NCBI RefSeq assembly: GCF_001507435.1
Contig: NZ_LMWH01000264.1
Span: 1 to 37,123 of the forward strand
Reading direction: 5' to 3'
DNA length: 37,123 bases
Origin: Streptomyces sp. NRRL F-5122
GTDB lineage: Bacteria > Actinomycetota > Actinomycetes > Streptomycetales > Streptomycetaceae
Shown: in pieces, positions 16,567-25,270 of the stretch
How positions within the stretch are numbered: position 1 is the stretch's first letter
Layout: every line of letters begins with the position of its first letter
Translations under genes and position numbers: made by a program
The notes under the pieces: model-generated
The model's database searches: none
The model's input: the letters and a program-made list of their open reading frames with translations, nothing else
What the model was told of the DNA's origin: nothing

Positions 16567-17041
16567 AGAGAATAAGAGCCTGCACAGACTGCGCGCAACT
16601 TTCACGGCGATGGCGCCGCACTGGCTGCTCTCTCGAAGAATCCCTTCGCGACCAGCGGAAACGGACGTGACCGTAGACCGGCCGAGGTCACAGCTGCATG
16701 AAGGGTTTCGCCAGTGTTAACCATCAGCACATCACCGAGCGCCTTCAACCTACAGTTCTCTGGCCGCAATCCGTTCGGGTCGCCTCGTCCCGGGGTCTGC
16801 ACATACTCGTCAGCGGTTGGCCAGGACGCGGTCCCACACATGCGACGGGGCGTCCATCGAGCGCCAACCTTGGAGTGTCCTGAGGGCTGAACCCGCTCTA
16901 CCGGCATGGTTGGGCGTGCTCGAGATCGGTTTCGATCGCTGATCAGAGGCGGGTCCAACGAGATCTGGAGCGGGCCGTAGGTAAGCGCTCGCGCAGCTGC
17001 GGATCACTCGGTTGCGAAGTGTCGCCACCAGACTGGATAGT
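16567..17041. other. No recognisable gene
   Basis: Short frames only. A minus-strand frame (16602-16958) has a plausible block, LKALGDVLMVNTGETLHAAV, but no usable start or family. This may be degraded coding DNA between pstB and the GNAT gene. Confidence 0.35.
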
Positions 17042-17055
17042 GGACTATATAGACC
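17042..17055. promoter_or_regulatory. Near-palindrome GGACT-ATAT-AGACC upstream of a GNAT gene
   Basis: This differs from the GGACY-N4-RGTCC pattern at one position and lies 82 bases upstream of the GNAT start at 17137, within an AT-rich stretch that may be the promoter. It is a possible weaker member of the same operator set. Confidence 0.35.
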
Positions 17056-17136
17056 CGTCTTGAGTCGGCGTGCCGGTTGGTCCAGCATGCCGTGGCGCGG
17101 ACGGGGGGTGAGGTGTCCGTGTGAAGGGGTGACGTC

Positions 17137-17472
17137 ATGTCCGATGTCTTGTTCGACGACAGCGCACAGTGTGTCCGGGTCGTTGACGATCCGGAGGCTT
17201 GTCAATATGCGCTCTATGTAGACGGGGCACAGGCGGGGACGATGTCATACCGCATCGTCGGGCAGCGTCGAGTGTTGGGCCACACAGAGATCGATGAGGC
17301 CTATCGTGGCCGGGGCCTGTCCCAGATCCTCATCCAGGCGGTCCTTGACGACCTGCGGGAGAAGCAGCAGAAGGTCACGATCTATTGCCCTGCCGTCGAT
17401 CGGTTCATCAAGCAGCGCGTAAAGTATGCCGACGTCATTGATCCCAGCCACCCGGGTATCTGGTTCGCCTGA
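17137..17472 (+). CDS. GNAT-family N-acetyltransferase, YjdJ type
   Basis: Small acetyltransferase-like protein of 111 residues. The core is complete: AGTMSYRIVGQRRVLGHTEI, then DEAYRGRGLSQILIQAVLDD with the acetyl-CoA loop YRGRG at 56-60, then VTIYCPAVDRFIKQ and YADVIDP. This single-domain type (COG2388) often has no known substrate. ATG at 17137 with AAGGGG upstream. It is one of four related sequences in this window (also 24761, 25271 and the degenerate one at 28781). An operator-like near-palindrome at 17042-17055 may bring it under the TetR protein. Confidence 0.85.
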   Translation: MSDVLFDDSAQCVRVVDDPEACQYALYVDGAQAGTMSYRIVGQRRVLGHTEIDEAYRGRGLSQILIQAVLDDLREKQQKVTIYCPAVDRFIKQRVKYADVIDPSHPGIWFA

Positions 17473-17549
17473 CCCCTGCCGGATGGAGGTGTATCGGAAG
17501 TAGGCGCGGGCGCCCCTGCCGTCTCACGAGGTAGCGGCACCCTTGGCTG

Positions 17550-18213
17550 GTGTTCTCACCCGATCATGTGGGCGCCGTGTTCTTCGATGTCGATGGCACC
17601 CTCGTCCCAGGTACAAGTTCCTCGGTCTTTCTGGCTGGCTTCCTTGGCCATCGGGAGGAGTTGGCCAAGGCCGAGGATGCCTACGCCTCTGGCGCCGTCG
17701 ACAATCGGCAGGTCTCCGAGCTGGATGCCGCGGGCTGGGCGGGGGTTTCTGAAGACCAGGTCTCTGGCTGGCTCGACGGGCTTCCCTTGGTCTCAGGCAT
17801 CACGGCGACTGTGGCCTGGTGTTGGCAAGACGGGTTGGTGCCCGTACTGGCAACCCTCGCCTGGTTCGCCAGTTGGCAGCTACCTAACTGACCGCTTCGG
17901 TTTCCACACGTTCAGCGGACCTCGGCTGGAGATCGCCGGCGGCCGGTTCACAGGCCGAGTCGCTCAGCACTTCGACGAGTACCACAAACGAGATTTCGCC
18001 CTCGCGCAGGTGCGAGAGCTGGGGCTGGTTCCCCGCTCATGCGGGGCAGTCGGAGACAGCCGCTCCGAGCTGCCACTGTGCGCATCCGTCGGGTTGAGCG
18101 TGGCGTTCAACGCATCGGCAGCAGCGCGCGAAGCGGCGACCGCCACGGTGGACGACGACGACCTACGGCGTGTGCTTCCCGTCTTGAGTCGCCTGGTCAC
18201 AGCCACTCGTTGA
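17550..18213 (+). pseudogene. HAD-family (IB) phosphatase, single frameshift
   Basis: The first part (GTG at 17550) has HAD motif I, AVFFDVDGTLVPG, and continues to LVPVLATLAWFASWQLPN and a stop at 17891. From about 17865 the next frame continues the family sequence: GSYLTDRFGFHTFSGPRLEI, GGRFTGRV, FALAQVRELG and motif IV-like GAVGDSRSELPL. One indel near 17868-17876 explains the break. The 3' end runs into an IS5 fragment (18197), so the last residues may not be native. The normal enzyme would be a phosphoserine-phosphatase-like hydrolase. Confidence 0.75.
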
Positions 18214-18300
18214 TGGCCGCGACAAGGGCCCAGTGCCCTTTGAGACGGTTGATACCGCACTCGACCGCGTGCCGCTCACGGTAGTCGACCGCGTCAGGGT
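18197..18300 (-). pseudogene. IS5-type transposase C-terminal fragment
   Basis: The minus strand reads [20 protein letters not shown], then ALVAAINEWL and a stop. This is the conserved end of IS5 transposases (compare [20 protein letters not shown] and HVAAIHQWL in the intact element at 35300-36202), with about 16 internal residues deleted. It is joined without a gap to an IS630 fragment at about 18300. Confidence 0.7.
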
Positions 18301-18930
18301 GGTGGGAGTTGGCGATAGGCACCTGTCGCAGCGGTCCGACGTGCGGTTCGATCACGTTCACCCACGAGGCGTAGGTCAGGGCGAAGCACAGCTCGACCTT
18401 GTGTCTCTTCGCCCAGCAACGGATGTTGGCGCCCTTGCGGGCGTACAGGTTGTACGCACGTAGATCAGGGCACCGTCGGGCCGGACGGCACGGAACGATT
18501 TCACCGCGGCCAGCGTGTTCACGGCCCCCCTGCGTCGGTTCACGCCCCACAGGCGGTCGTCACCCACCGACTAGCAGCTGTGGAAGTACCGCACACCGAG
18601 GGTGCGGTAGTTGGTGACAAACAGCCGTTCGGGGTGTCCTTGCTCGATCCAGCCTGAGCCAGTGGTGGGCCGGATCCCGAGCGCGCCGAACTCGCCGAAG
18701 GCGAACCACCGGTCCGGGAAGCGGTCCAGGATGTGCTCGATGCGGTCCAGCTCCGTCTCCCGTTCGGGGTCCCGGGGACTCCTTCCAGGTCCTGGTGCGC
18801 CGGAAGGTGACACCGCCGCGGGCGAGTAGAAACCGTAACGCCTCGCGGCCGATGCGGATCACCCAGCCGTGCACTTTCCACAGGTAGGCGATCAGTCGGC
18901 GCAGCAACCAGCGGGTGAACGGATCGGTCT
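18301..18930 (-). pseudogene. IS630-family transposase remnant, frameshifted
   Basis: Reading from right to left: DPFTRWLLRRLIAYLWKVHG and GVTFRRTRTWKESP; then in another frame DRIEHILDRFPDRWFAFGEF and GIRPTTGSGWIEQG to YRTLGVRYFHSC; then VGDDRLWGVNRRRGAVNTLA; then RKGANIRCWAKRHKVELCFA, LTYASWVNVIEPHVGPLRQ and NSHHP. This is the order of a Streptomyces IS630 transposase, spread over at least three frames. The C-terminal end is lost and replaced by the IS5 fragment. The right end lies just before the sigma-factor gene at 19019. Confidence 0.7.
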
Positions 18931-19018
18931 GAGCGTCCGCGCCGGCGGAGCCGTCCGCGAAGATCCCGAGCTTGGATAGCTACGCTGGATGCGCAAGCTG
19001 GAGCAGGTAGCGATCTGG

Positions 19019-19741
19019 ATGGGTGACGGGCACGTGACCGGATGGTCTGGGCGAGAGGACTCGCTGGAAGCCGGGTGGGAGAGGCACCGACCTGCGGTTT
19101 GCGGTGTGGCCTACCGGCTGCTGGGTAGCGTGGCCGATGCCGAGGACGTGGCCCAGGATGTGTGGCTGCGGGCGGCCGGATCAGACCTGCGGGACATCAG
19201 TGATCTGCGGGCCTGGCTGGTGACCGTGGCCGCTCGGCGATCGTACGACATTCTCAAGAGTGCGCGTTTCCGCCTCGAGACCTATGTCGGACCGTGGCTG
19301 CCAGAGCCGCTGCTGACGGGGCCGGACGCATCGCAACCGGTACTCGTCGATGAGTCCATCAGTTCAGCGATGCTCCTGATCATGGAAGAGCTGTCCCCGC
19401 CGGAGCGGGTGGCCTTCGTTCTGCACGACGTCTTCGGTTTTGAATTCGGCAAGATCGCCGAAGTGCTGGACGTCTCCGTGCCAAGCGCCCGGCAGCTCGC
19501 CTCGCGGGCACGACGGCGGGTGATCAAGGAGAAGCAGTCCATGCCTCAGGCGTCGAAAGCGGAACGCGAACGCGTCCTCAAGGTCTTCCGCGCTGCCTAC
19601 GAGGCCGGCGACCTGGTCGGCTTGGTAAGACTCCTGCACCCAAACGCCGTCTACATCACCGACGGCGGCGGCAAGGTCTCTGCCGCGCGCAAGGCCATTC
19701 ACGGCGGCGAGCGCGTCGCCGAGCTCATGGTGAGCGCTTGA
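19019..19741 (+). CDS. ECF41-type RNA polymerase sigma factor, C-terminally short
   Basis: ECF sigma factor of about 240 residues. Region 2 (WERHRPAVCGVAYRLLGSVA, DAEDVAQDVWLR) and region 4 (LSPPERVAFVLHDVFGFEFG, KIAEVLDVSVPSARQLASRA) are complete. The ECF41 marks WLPEPL and DGGGKVSAARKAI are present. ECF41 proteins normally carry a further 40-60 residue SnoaL-like tail with an NPDKL motif; here translation stops right after GGERVAELMVSA. Start uncertain (18989, 19019 or 19034), because the 5' side is replaced by IS630 debris. It is followed by an oxidoreductase and a carboxymuconolactone decarboxylase-like gene, the usual ECF41 partners and predicted targets. Confidence 0.85.
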   Translation: MGDGHVTGWSGREDSLEAGWERHRPAVCGVAYRLLGSVADAEDVAQDVWLRAAGSDLRDISDLRAWLVTVAARRSYDILKSARFRLETYVGPWLPEPLLTGPDASQPVLVDESISSAMLLIMEELSPPERVAFVLHDVFGFEFGKIAEVLDVSVPSARQLASRARRRVIKEKQSMPQASKAERERVLKVFRAAYEAGDLVGLVRLLHPNAVYITDGGGKVSAARKAIHGGERVAELMVSA

Positions 19742-19767
19742 GTCACCCCTTCTAGTAAGGGACCTGT

Positions 19768-20688
19768 ATGCAAGCCATCACTGTGCGAGACCGAGACGCC
19801 GGTTTTTCAGGCATGTCGCTGACGGACATGCCCTATCCCCATGCAGCCGAGAATGACGTCATCGTGCAGGTGCACGCCGCAGGGTTCACCCCTGGCGAGC
19901 TGGATTGGCCGGGCACGTGGACCGATCGCGCCGGCCGCGACCGGACGCCGAGCGTACCCGGGCACGAGCTCTCAGGCGTCGTCGTCGAGCTAGGGTTCGG
20001 CACCACCGGCCTGAGCGTCGGCCAGCGGGTGTTCGGTCCGAGCGACTGGACTCGAAACGGCACGCTCGCCGAGTACGTCGCCGTGGAGGCTCGCAACCTC
20101 GCTCCGCTGCCGGCGGACATCGACCACACCGTGGCCGCAGCGTTGCCGATCTCCGGACTGACTGCCTGGCAAGGCCTATTCGACCACGGCCGCCTCACCA
20201 CCGGCCAGACCGTCCTGATCCACGGTGCCGCAGGCGGCGTCGGCTCGATCGCGGTACAGCTCGCCCGCGAGGCCGGCGCCCGCGTCATTGGCACCGGCCG
20301 CTCCGCGGATCGGGAGAGAGTACTCGCCCTTGGCGCCGACATCTTCCTGGATCTGCAGACGGAGGAGCTGGAGGACGCCGGGCAGGCCGACGTCGTGCTC
20401 GACGTGATCGGCGGGGAGATCCTCGACCGTTCGGCAGCCGTAGTCCGCGCGGGCGGCACACTCGTCAGCATCGCCATGCCGCCCAAGGTCCAACCCAAGG
20501 ACGGGCGGGCGGTCTTCTTCGTCGTCGAACCTGACCGCATCCGCCTCACCGACCTCGCCACGCGGGTAAGGGACGGCCGACTCAAGCTGAACGTCGACAC
20601 CGTACGACCCCTTGCCGAGGCAGCCGCCGCATTCGATCCCGGCAGTCGTACACGCGGCAAGACGATCATCCGCGTCACTGAAGACTGA
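19768..20688 (+). CDS. Zinc-less medium-chain alcohol dehydrogenase/quinone oxidoreductase
   Basis: NADP-dependent oxidoreductase of 306 residues. GroES-like N-terminal domain (PSVPGHELSGVV at about 62-73; GTLAEYVAV), then the Rossmann domain with GAAGGVGSIAVQLAREAGAR (153-172), DVVLDVIGG and a late GKTIIRV. Structural zinc cysteines are absent, which places it with quinone-oxidoreductase-type MDR proteins that reduce reactive enones or quinones. ATG at 19768 with AAGGGA six bases upstream, 26 bases after the sigma-factor gene. It is likely a member of the ECF41 stress operon. Confidence 0.9.
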   Translation: MQAITVRDRDAGFSGMSLTDMPYPHAAENDVIVQVHAAGFTPGELDWPGTWTDRAGRDRTPSVPGHELSGVVVELGFGTTGLSVGQRVFGPSDWTRNGTLAEYVAVEARNLAPLPADIDHTVAAALPISGLTAWQGLFDHGRLTTGQTVLIHGAAGGVGSIAVQLAREAGARVIGTGRSADRERVLALGADIFLDLQTEELEDAGQADVVLDVIGGEILDRSAAVVRAGGTLVSIAMPPKVQPKDGRAVFFVVEPDRIRLTDLATRVRDGRLKLNVDTVRPLAEAAAAFDPGSRTRGKTIIRVTED

Positions 20689-20703
20689 ATCAGGAGACCG
20701 GCC

Positions 20704-20796
20704 GTGATCGGAAAACGAACCGCCAATGGCGTCCGGACGGTCGTCACGCCGATTGCGGCCGCAGCCTGCAGCACCTCGACCTCAGCCGCCTCGTAG
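20704..20796 (+). pseudogene. Short reading frame, probably the start of a deleted gene
   Basis: A GTG with CAGGAGA in front opens a 30-codon frame (MIGKRTANGVRTVVTPIAAA, ACSTSTSAAS) and stops at TAG. The good ribosome site and the position between two operon genes suggest that a third gene was lost between the dehydrogenase and the decarboxylase-like gene. The following 120 bases show no family pattern. Confidence 0.35.
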
Positions 20797-20918
20797 CCGC
20801 GGCTACACAGCGGGCGGCAGCGCTCCGCCCGCACCCTGACCCTGCCTGAGCGCACCGTCGTCTACTAGGACGTGCTCGAAAGGTACAGGGCACACCACAC
20901 GAAAGAATTGAAGGAACC

Positions 20919-21377
20919 ATGCCCGACACCTGCCGCGTCAACATCGGCAAGCAACACCCAGCTGCCTACAAGACCCTTATCGCCCTGTCCGAGGAGGTGG
21001 AAAGGGCCACCGCGGCAGCGGGCCTCGACCCGCTCCTGGTCGAGCTACTGAGGATCCGCGCCTCCCAAATCAACGGCTGCGCGTTCTGCCTGCGCATGCA
21101 CACACGCGACGCCCTCAGGAAAGGTGAAAACGCCGACCGGATCGCCGTGCTGCCCAGTTGGCTGGAGACCAGCTACTTCTCCGAGACCGACCGCGCCGCC
21201 CTCCGCCTAACCGAGGCAATCACGCGTGTGCAGGACGGACACGTCAACGACGAGGACTACAACGCTGCAGTGGCCGTACTCACCGCAGACCAGGTCTCGG
21301 CAATTGCTTGGCTGGCAACCGTGATGAACGCTTTCAACCGCGTCGCGATCACCAGCCGATACCCTGTCGGCAGCTGA
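20919..21377 (+). CDS. Carboxymuconolactone decarboxylase/AhpD-like protein
   Basis: A 152-residue alpha-helical protein with the redox motif NGCAFCLRMHTRDALRKGE (Cys54, Cys57, His61), as in AhpD alkylhydroperoxidases. LVELLRIRASQ and LTEAITRVQDGHVNDEDY are other family blocks. It should act on peroxides or as a disulfide reductase rather than a decarboxylase. ATG at 20919 with GAAGGAA. This family is the classical genomic partner of ECF41 sigma factors, and such a factor is encoded 1.2 kb upstream. Confidence 0.92.
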   Translation: MPDTCRVNIGKQHPAAYKTLIALSEEVERATAAAGLDPLLVELLRIRASQINGCAFCLRMHTRDALRKGENADRIAVLPSWLETSYFSETDRAALRLTEAITRVQDGHVNDEDYNAAVAVLTADQVSAIAWLATVMNAFNRVAITSRYPVGS

Positions 21378-21884
21378 CGAAAAGGCCGCCACCTTCAGCG
21401 GTAGCGCCTGCCGACGGCTCCACGTCTCGACGCGGTTCCTTGTCCGGACCAGTTGGAGCGCCGGCCGTGCTGCAGCGCAGTACGGCGAGTTTCCGTTCTC
21501 CATGACCCCAAGCTCGCCGTGGATCTCCCGGCGCATCCGGGACTCGCCAGGTCGTGGCAGGCAGGCCGTCCAGGTCGCCCCGCGAAGCGTGAACAGGCCA
21601 GCCCCGCAAAGGCCACGCCAGCTGAGGCCGGCAGCGTCGGGTGTTTGAAGGGGCGTCCACAGCCCGAACCTCGCACCAAACTGGTGAGCAAACTACCCGG
21701 GCCGCCCTAAACCGCACGGAGGAGGCCGGAGCCGACGAGGCCGCGGCAGCTGTCGCACGAACATGCGACGAGCACACCTCGCTACCGCGCGAACCGGCCG
21801 GGGGCCGGGGCGAGCGGTACGAGTCAGCATGCCGACGGCTGTCGCCGGCCTCCTCCCAAGCGCTGGCTCTGCTAGGTCCGGCGG
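21378..21884. other. Intergenic stretch without recognisable genes
   Basis: About 500 GC-rich bases between two convergent genes. No frame has a start with a ribosome site or a family pattern. The sequence CTGCCGACGGC near 21408 and other small repeats could act as terminators, but none is strong. Confidence 0.35.
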
Positions 21885-22214
21885 TTATCGGTAGCGTCCT
21901 TCGAAAATAGTCCCGCTCCTGACGTCCGAGAATCGGAGGCCGATGACCCTTCCCGCGTCCGCCATCCATTGGAGGTCGTACGAGGCGCGGAAGGACGGCG
22001 GCCAGAACGAGCAGAAGCGGCCGTTCTCGTCGACGGACCACGTGCCCTCCGTGTGACGTCCGCCTTCCACGTAGCGAGTGGTGCCGTCCGGGTCGAAGGA
22101 CTGTGTTGCGCCGTCGCTGTAGACGAAGTCGCCAGCGGTGACAGCGGCCGAGATCTGCTCGGGTGGCACAGGGGCGCCGTCTTCGGTGGACGCACCGTCA
22201 AGGTTGCTGATCAT
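21885..22214 (-). CDS. Conserved hypothetical protein, possible small beta-barrel
   Basis: A 109-residue protein. The repeated pattern of aromatic residues and glycines (TAGDFVYSDGATQSFDPDGT, TRYVEGGRHTEGTWSVDENG, RFCSFWPP, DVRSGTIFEGRYR) resembles lipocalin-like proteins of the DUF995 type, where a TF..DG..W.V.ENG.C pattern is usual. No signal peptide. ATG at 22214 with GAGGA upstream. Ligand and role unknown. Confidence 0.55.
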   Translation of the reverse strand: MISNLDGASTEDGAPVPPEQISAAVTAGDFVYSDGATQSFDPDGTTRYVEGGRHTEGTWSVDENGRFCSFWPPSFRASYDLQWMADAGRVIGLRFSDVRSGTIFEGRYR

Positions 22215-22546
22215 TGTGTGGTCCTCGTGTTACGCCCCGTGGATTCCACGGAGCTAGCCCGGTCGGATGCGTGCAGCCGCACGCGGTGGGGAACGTCTGC
22301 CTTACACGAAGGGCATTCAGAGCCAATGGCAACGCTGCCGCACAGTCGGTACACAACGCTGGCACGGCCACCGCCTCGCGCTTCTGCTTCCACGAATGCC
22401 GTCAGCGTGCCTCAGACGATTGAGCCTCTTGCCGGAGAGTTGGGCGAAGCTGCCCGTCCAGCTGACACGGGAGGGGAAGGGGAAGCATGGCGCAAGCGGG
22501 GCAGAGGACGGTCCAGGCTGCGGTCCTGTAGCCGGCAGACCGCTCG

Positions 22547-23014
22547 TCAGGATTCTGCCGTGTCCCCCTCCAGCGCCTCAAACAAGTGCAGGTATTGGCC
22601 GTAACCCTCCTGCTCGAGGTCCCCTGCGGGGATGAAGCGTAGGGACGCGGAGTTGATGCAGTACCTCATCCCACCCCGGTCGCTGGGCCCGTCAGGGAAC
22701 AGGTGCCCGAGGTGGCTGTCCCCCCCGGCTGACCGAACTTCGACACGCACCATGCCGTGGCTGGAGTCGGGAATCGCAACGACGTAGTCGGGATTCAGCG
22801 GCTGCGTAAAACTAGGCCACCCGGTCCTGCTGTCGTACTTGTCGGTGGAGGCGAACAGGGGCTCCCCGGACACGATGTCCACATAGATCCCAGGAGCCTT
22901 GTTGTCCCAGTAGGCGTTGGCGAACGCGGGCTCGGTCTCGTCCCGCTGGGTCACGCGGTATTGCTGGTCCGTGAGCTGTGAGATGCGCTCAGGGCTCTTT
23001 CGGTATTCCGGCAT
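22547..23014 (-). CDS. msrB: Peptide-methionine (R)-S-oxide reductase MsrB
   Basis: Repairs the R-epimer of methionine sulfoxide, complementing MsrA. The protein has 155 residues. Family blocks are in order: [62 protein letters not shown] and [14 protein letters not shown] with the catalytic Cys. The two CxxC pairs that bind zinc in many MsrB proteins are missing, so this is the metal-free type. ATG at 23014 with GGGAGG five bases upstream. It stands alone, 16 kb from msrA. Confidence 0.95.
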   Translation of the reverse strand: MPEYRKSPERISQLTDQQYRVTQRDETEPAFANAYWDNKAPGIYVDIVSGEPLFASTDKYDSRTGWPSFTQPLNPDYVVAIPDSSHGMVRVEVRSAGGDSHLGHLFPDGPSDRGGMRYCINSASLRFIPAGDLEQEGYGQYLHLFEALEGDTAES

Positions 23015-23129
23015 GTCTGCCTCCCATTGCGCCGATTTGCGCGACGATCGATGTACGTCGACGAGCGCGGTCGGCGACGTGTTCAGGGTCGGGTGAGGTT
23101 TGGACGACGGTGAGGTTCGTCAGGCTTAC

Positions 23130-24365
23130 TCAGCACGCGGGTTCTTCTTCGGTGGCTTTGGTATGTGGGTTGCGTGCTGCGACGACAGCGAACACTGTGG
23201 CGACGAGGGCAAGTCCGCCGTATCCGAGCGAGATCTTCGGCAGCGAGAAGGTGTTCGAGAGTTCCCCTGAGATGAGACTGGGGAAGGCAGCGCCGCTGTA
23301 GCAGAGGAGGTAGATCACGCTGAAGATCGGTGCCCGGTCGGCCAGAGTGCTGTCGTGCAGCAGGCCGCGAGTCGCAGCACTGATGGCGATGCCTTGACCG
23401 GCGCCGGCGACGATGGTTGTGGCGATGAACAACACGAGCGTGCCGGTGGCGATCGCTGCGATGATGCCGATCCATCCGGTCAGGAAGATGAGCATCCCGA
23501 TGCGTTGGGCGGCTGCGGATGTGAACCGGCCGCCTAGGGGCGCGCCGAGAACGCTGGAAGCCATGTAAGCGGCGAACACCAGACCGAGGATGAGCGGGCT
23601 GCGAGTATGGAGTTGATCTTCGACCAACGCGGGCATGAAGGCTTGATAAAAAGCCCCGGTCGCCCATGTAGCCACGAATACCAGGGCCGCGACAGGGAGT
23701 AGATGCCTGACTCGGGCCGGTACGCGGACGCGGGGTACCAGCGATCGCCAAGCGCCCGGCGTCGGCTTCGTGGTTTCCGGGCTGATAGAGATCAGCGCTG
23801 CAGACAGTACGAGGAGACCGGCGCACACCAGGTATATGAGGTGGCGTGGCCAAGGGCCGAACTGGACGAGGGCACCGGAGGCGATGGCGCCGAGCGTGAG
23901 TCCGAGCATGGGTCCCTGGCTGGAAGCGACGGAGGCCAGCCATGCCGGCCTGGCGGGCGCGGCGTCGACGATGTAGGAGGTGAGACTGCTACTGGCCAAC
24001 CCCGTACCGACGCCCATCAGGAGCCGACTGGCCAGCAGAGTGCCGATGTCGTGCACGTTCAGCAGCAGCAGACAGCCCAGCAGGAGCAGGCCGAGGCTGG
24101 CGATCGCGGCGAGCCGTCGGCCTAGATGATTGGACAGCCGTCCGAGCACCAACAGGCCGGCGATAGTGCCGACGGAGTTGCTGACGACGGCCAGGGAGAT
24201 GCCGGCGTTAGTGAAACCGTCCTCAGCTCGGTAGGTGTTGAACAGGGGGATCGGTGAGGCCGACGCAGCAAACGAGGCCACCAGAGAGACCACCGCGGAC
24301 AAGAACGCCAGCCGGAGCGTTCTGCCCTGGCGTGTCCGGTTGATCGCTGGTACCAGGTTTTGCAT
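23130..24365 (-). CDS. MFS transporter (12 transmembrane segments)
   Basis: Proton-driven exporter or importer of about 411 residues. The first segments (LRLAFLSAVVSLVASFAASA; ISLAVVSNSVGTIAGLLVLG) are followed by the MFS loop RLSNHLGRR and by LLMGVGTGLASSSLTSYIVD. A matching second half begins at about residue 210 (LLPVAALVFVATWATGAFYQ). The ATG at 24365, with GAAAGG upstream, is preferred to 24440 because the extra N-terminal residues are not membrane-like. Substrate unknown; the sequence looks like general drug or metabolite exporters. The stop is 116 bases from the msrB start, so the two could be co-transcribed. Confidence 0.88.
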   Translation of the reverse strand: MQNLVPAINRTRQGRTLRLAFLSAVVSLVASFAASASPIPLFNTYRAEDGFTNAGISLAVVSNSVGTIAGLLVLGRLSNHLGRRLAAIASLGLLLLGCLLLLNVHDIGTLLASRLLMGVGTGLASSSLTSYIVDAAPARPAWLASVASSQGPMLGLTLGAIASGALVQFGPWPRHLIYLVCAGLLVLSAALISISPETTKPTPGAWRSLVPRVRVPARVRHLLPVAALVFVATWATGAFYQAFMPALVEDQLHTRSPLILGLVFAAYMASSVLGAPLGGRFTSAAAQRIGMLIFLTGWIGIIAAIATGTLVLFIATTIVAGAGQGIAISAATRGLLHDSTLADRAPIFSVIYLLCYSGAAFPSLISGELSNTFSLPKISLGYGGLALVATVFAVVAARNPHTKATEEEPAC

Positions 24366-24709
24366 CGCGCCGCGCCTTTCTATCGCTCGGAACCGCTGCT
24401 GCCGGAACTCCTGAGGGCCCTGGGTCGTGTCTCTACCCAAGGGAGCGAACGCCGGGCAGAGCTAGGCTGGCCCAACCTGGGCCCAATTGCGCAACAGGCG
24501 GCTCTCGATTGGCGTCCATCCTTGGCGCCGTCTTACCAACAGCGTGGCGATCTTGCCCGTTCTGCGTCGCCCTCCCGCCGCAGCCCCGCCGGTCAACGTG
24601 GTACGACGCCGGAAGGGCGGTGCAGCCAAGGATGGTGAGCCGACAAGTCGCCGGGTCGGTCTAGAGCGAATCACGCTCCGGCACTACCTGGCCGTGCGGC
24701 AGTAGAAAA
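24366..24709. other. Intergenic stretch, promoter side of the MFS gene
   Basis: About 340 bases. Small frames on both strands (for example 24487-24705) are Arg/Pro rich and look like shadows. No clear operator is seen. Confidence 0.35.
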
Positions 24710-24733
24710 GTCCCGCGCTTCGGAAGCCGGGAC
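24710..24733 (-). terminator. Bulged hairpin downstream of the usp-GNAT-GNAT operon
   Basis: GTCCCG pairs with CGGGAC, with GCTT/AAGC continuing the stem after a one-base bulge. It lies 28 bases beyond the last stop codon of the operon (24761), in position for a terminator. Confidence 0.5.
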
Positions 24734-24760
24734 AGGCAACGACGTCTGAACCCCAGACGG

Positions 24761-25234
24761 CTACGTCAGGTCGTGCTCGACCGCGGCGAGTTCCTCGTCT
24801 TGACCGCCATCCTCGGGCTCGCGCTTGGGGTAGGCGCCGGCGCCGGGATGGACTTTGTCGATGAGATCGGCGTACGCGGGGTTACGGCGGATGAACTCGC
24901 CCACCACCGGGCAGATGATGGTGATCTTCTTCCCGCTCTCGCGGATCTCGTCCAGCACGCGGGAGACGAGTTCCGTGGCCACTCGATGTTTGCGGTAGGC
25001 GGGGTCGACCCAGGTCGTCAGCAGCACAACGCGACCGCCCACGAAGCGGTATGAGAGCTCTCCGATCGCTTCATCACCGAGGGCAGCGACCCAGCGACCG
25101 TGCTCCGCGTCGTTGAGCACATCGAGGTTCCAGCTGGACTCCACCTCGTTCAGAGGTACCTCGTCCAGAGCAGCGATGAGTGCAGCGTTGTTCTCTTCCC
25201 GGGAGGATGCCTCAGCCTCGAGATTGATCGTCAT
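24761..25234 (-). CDS. GNAT-family N-acetyltransferase, YjdJ type
   Basis: About 157 residues from the ATG at 25234 (a GTG at 25240 is two codons upstream). An acidic N-terminal extension (EAEASSREENNAALIAALDE) precedes the GNAT core: GELSYRFVGGRVVLLTTWVD, PAYRKHRVATELVSRVLDEI, ITIICPVVGEFIRRNPAYAD, LIDKVHPG. The acetyl-CoA loop reads YRKHRVA instead of the usual R-G-x-G, so cofactor binding may be weaker. Last gene of a three-gene operon with another GNAT gene and a universal stress gene. Confidence 0.82.
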   Translation of the reverse strand: MTINLEAEASSREENNAALIAALDEVPLNEVESSWNLDVLNDAEHGRWVAALGDEAIGELSYRFVGGRVVLLTTWVDPAYRKHRVATELVSRVLDEIRESGKKITIICPVVGEFIRRNPAYADLIDKVHPGAGAYPKREPEDGGQDEELAAVEHDLT

Positions 25235-25270
25235 GGTCACACTTTCTGATGGGGGAGTTGATAGGCGGGC

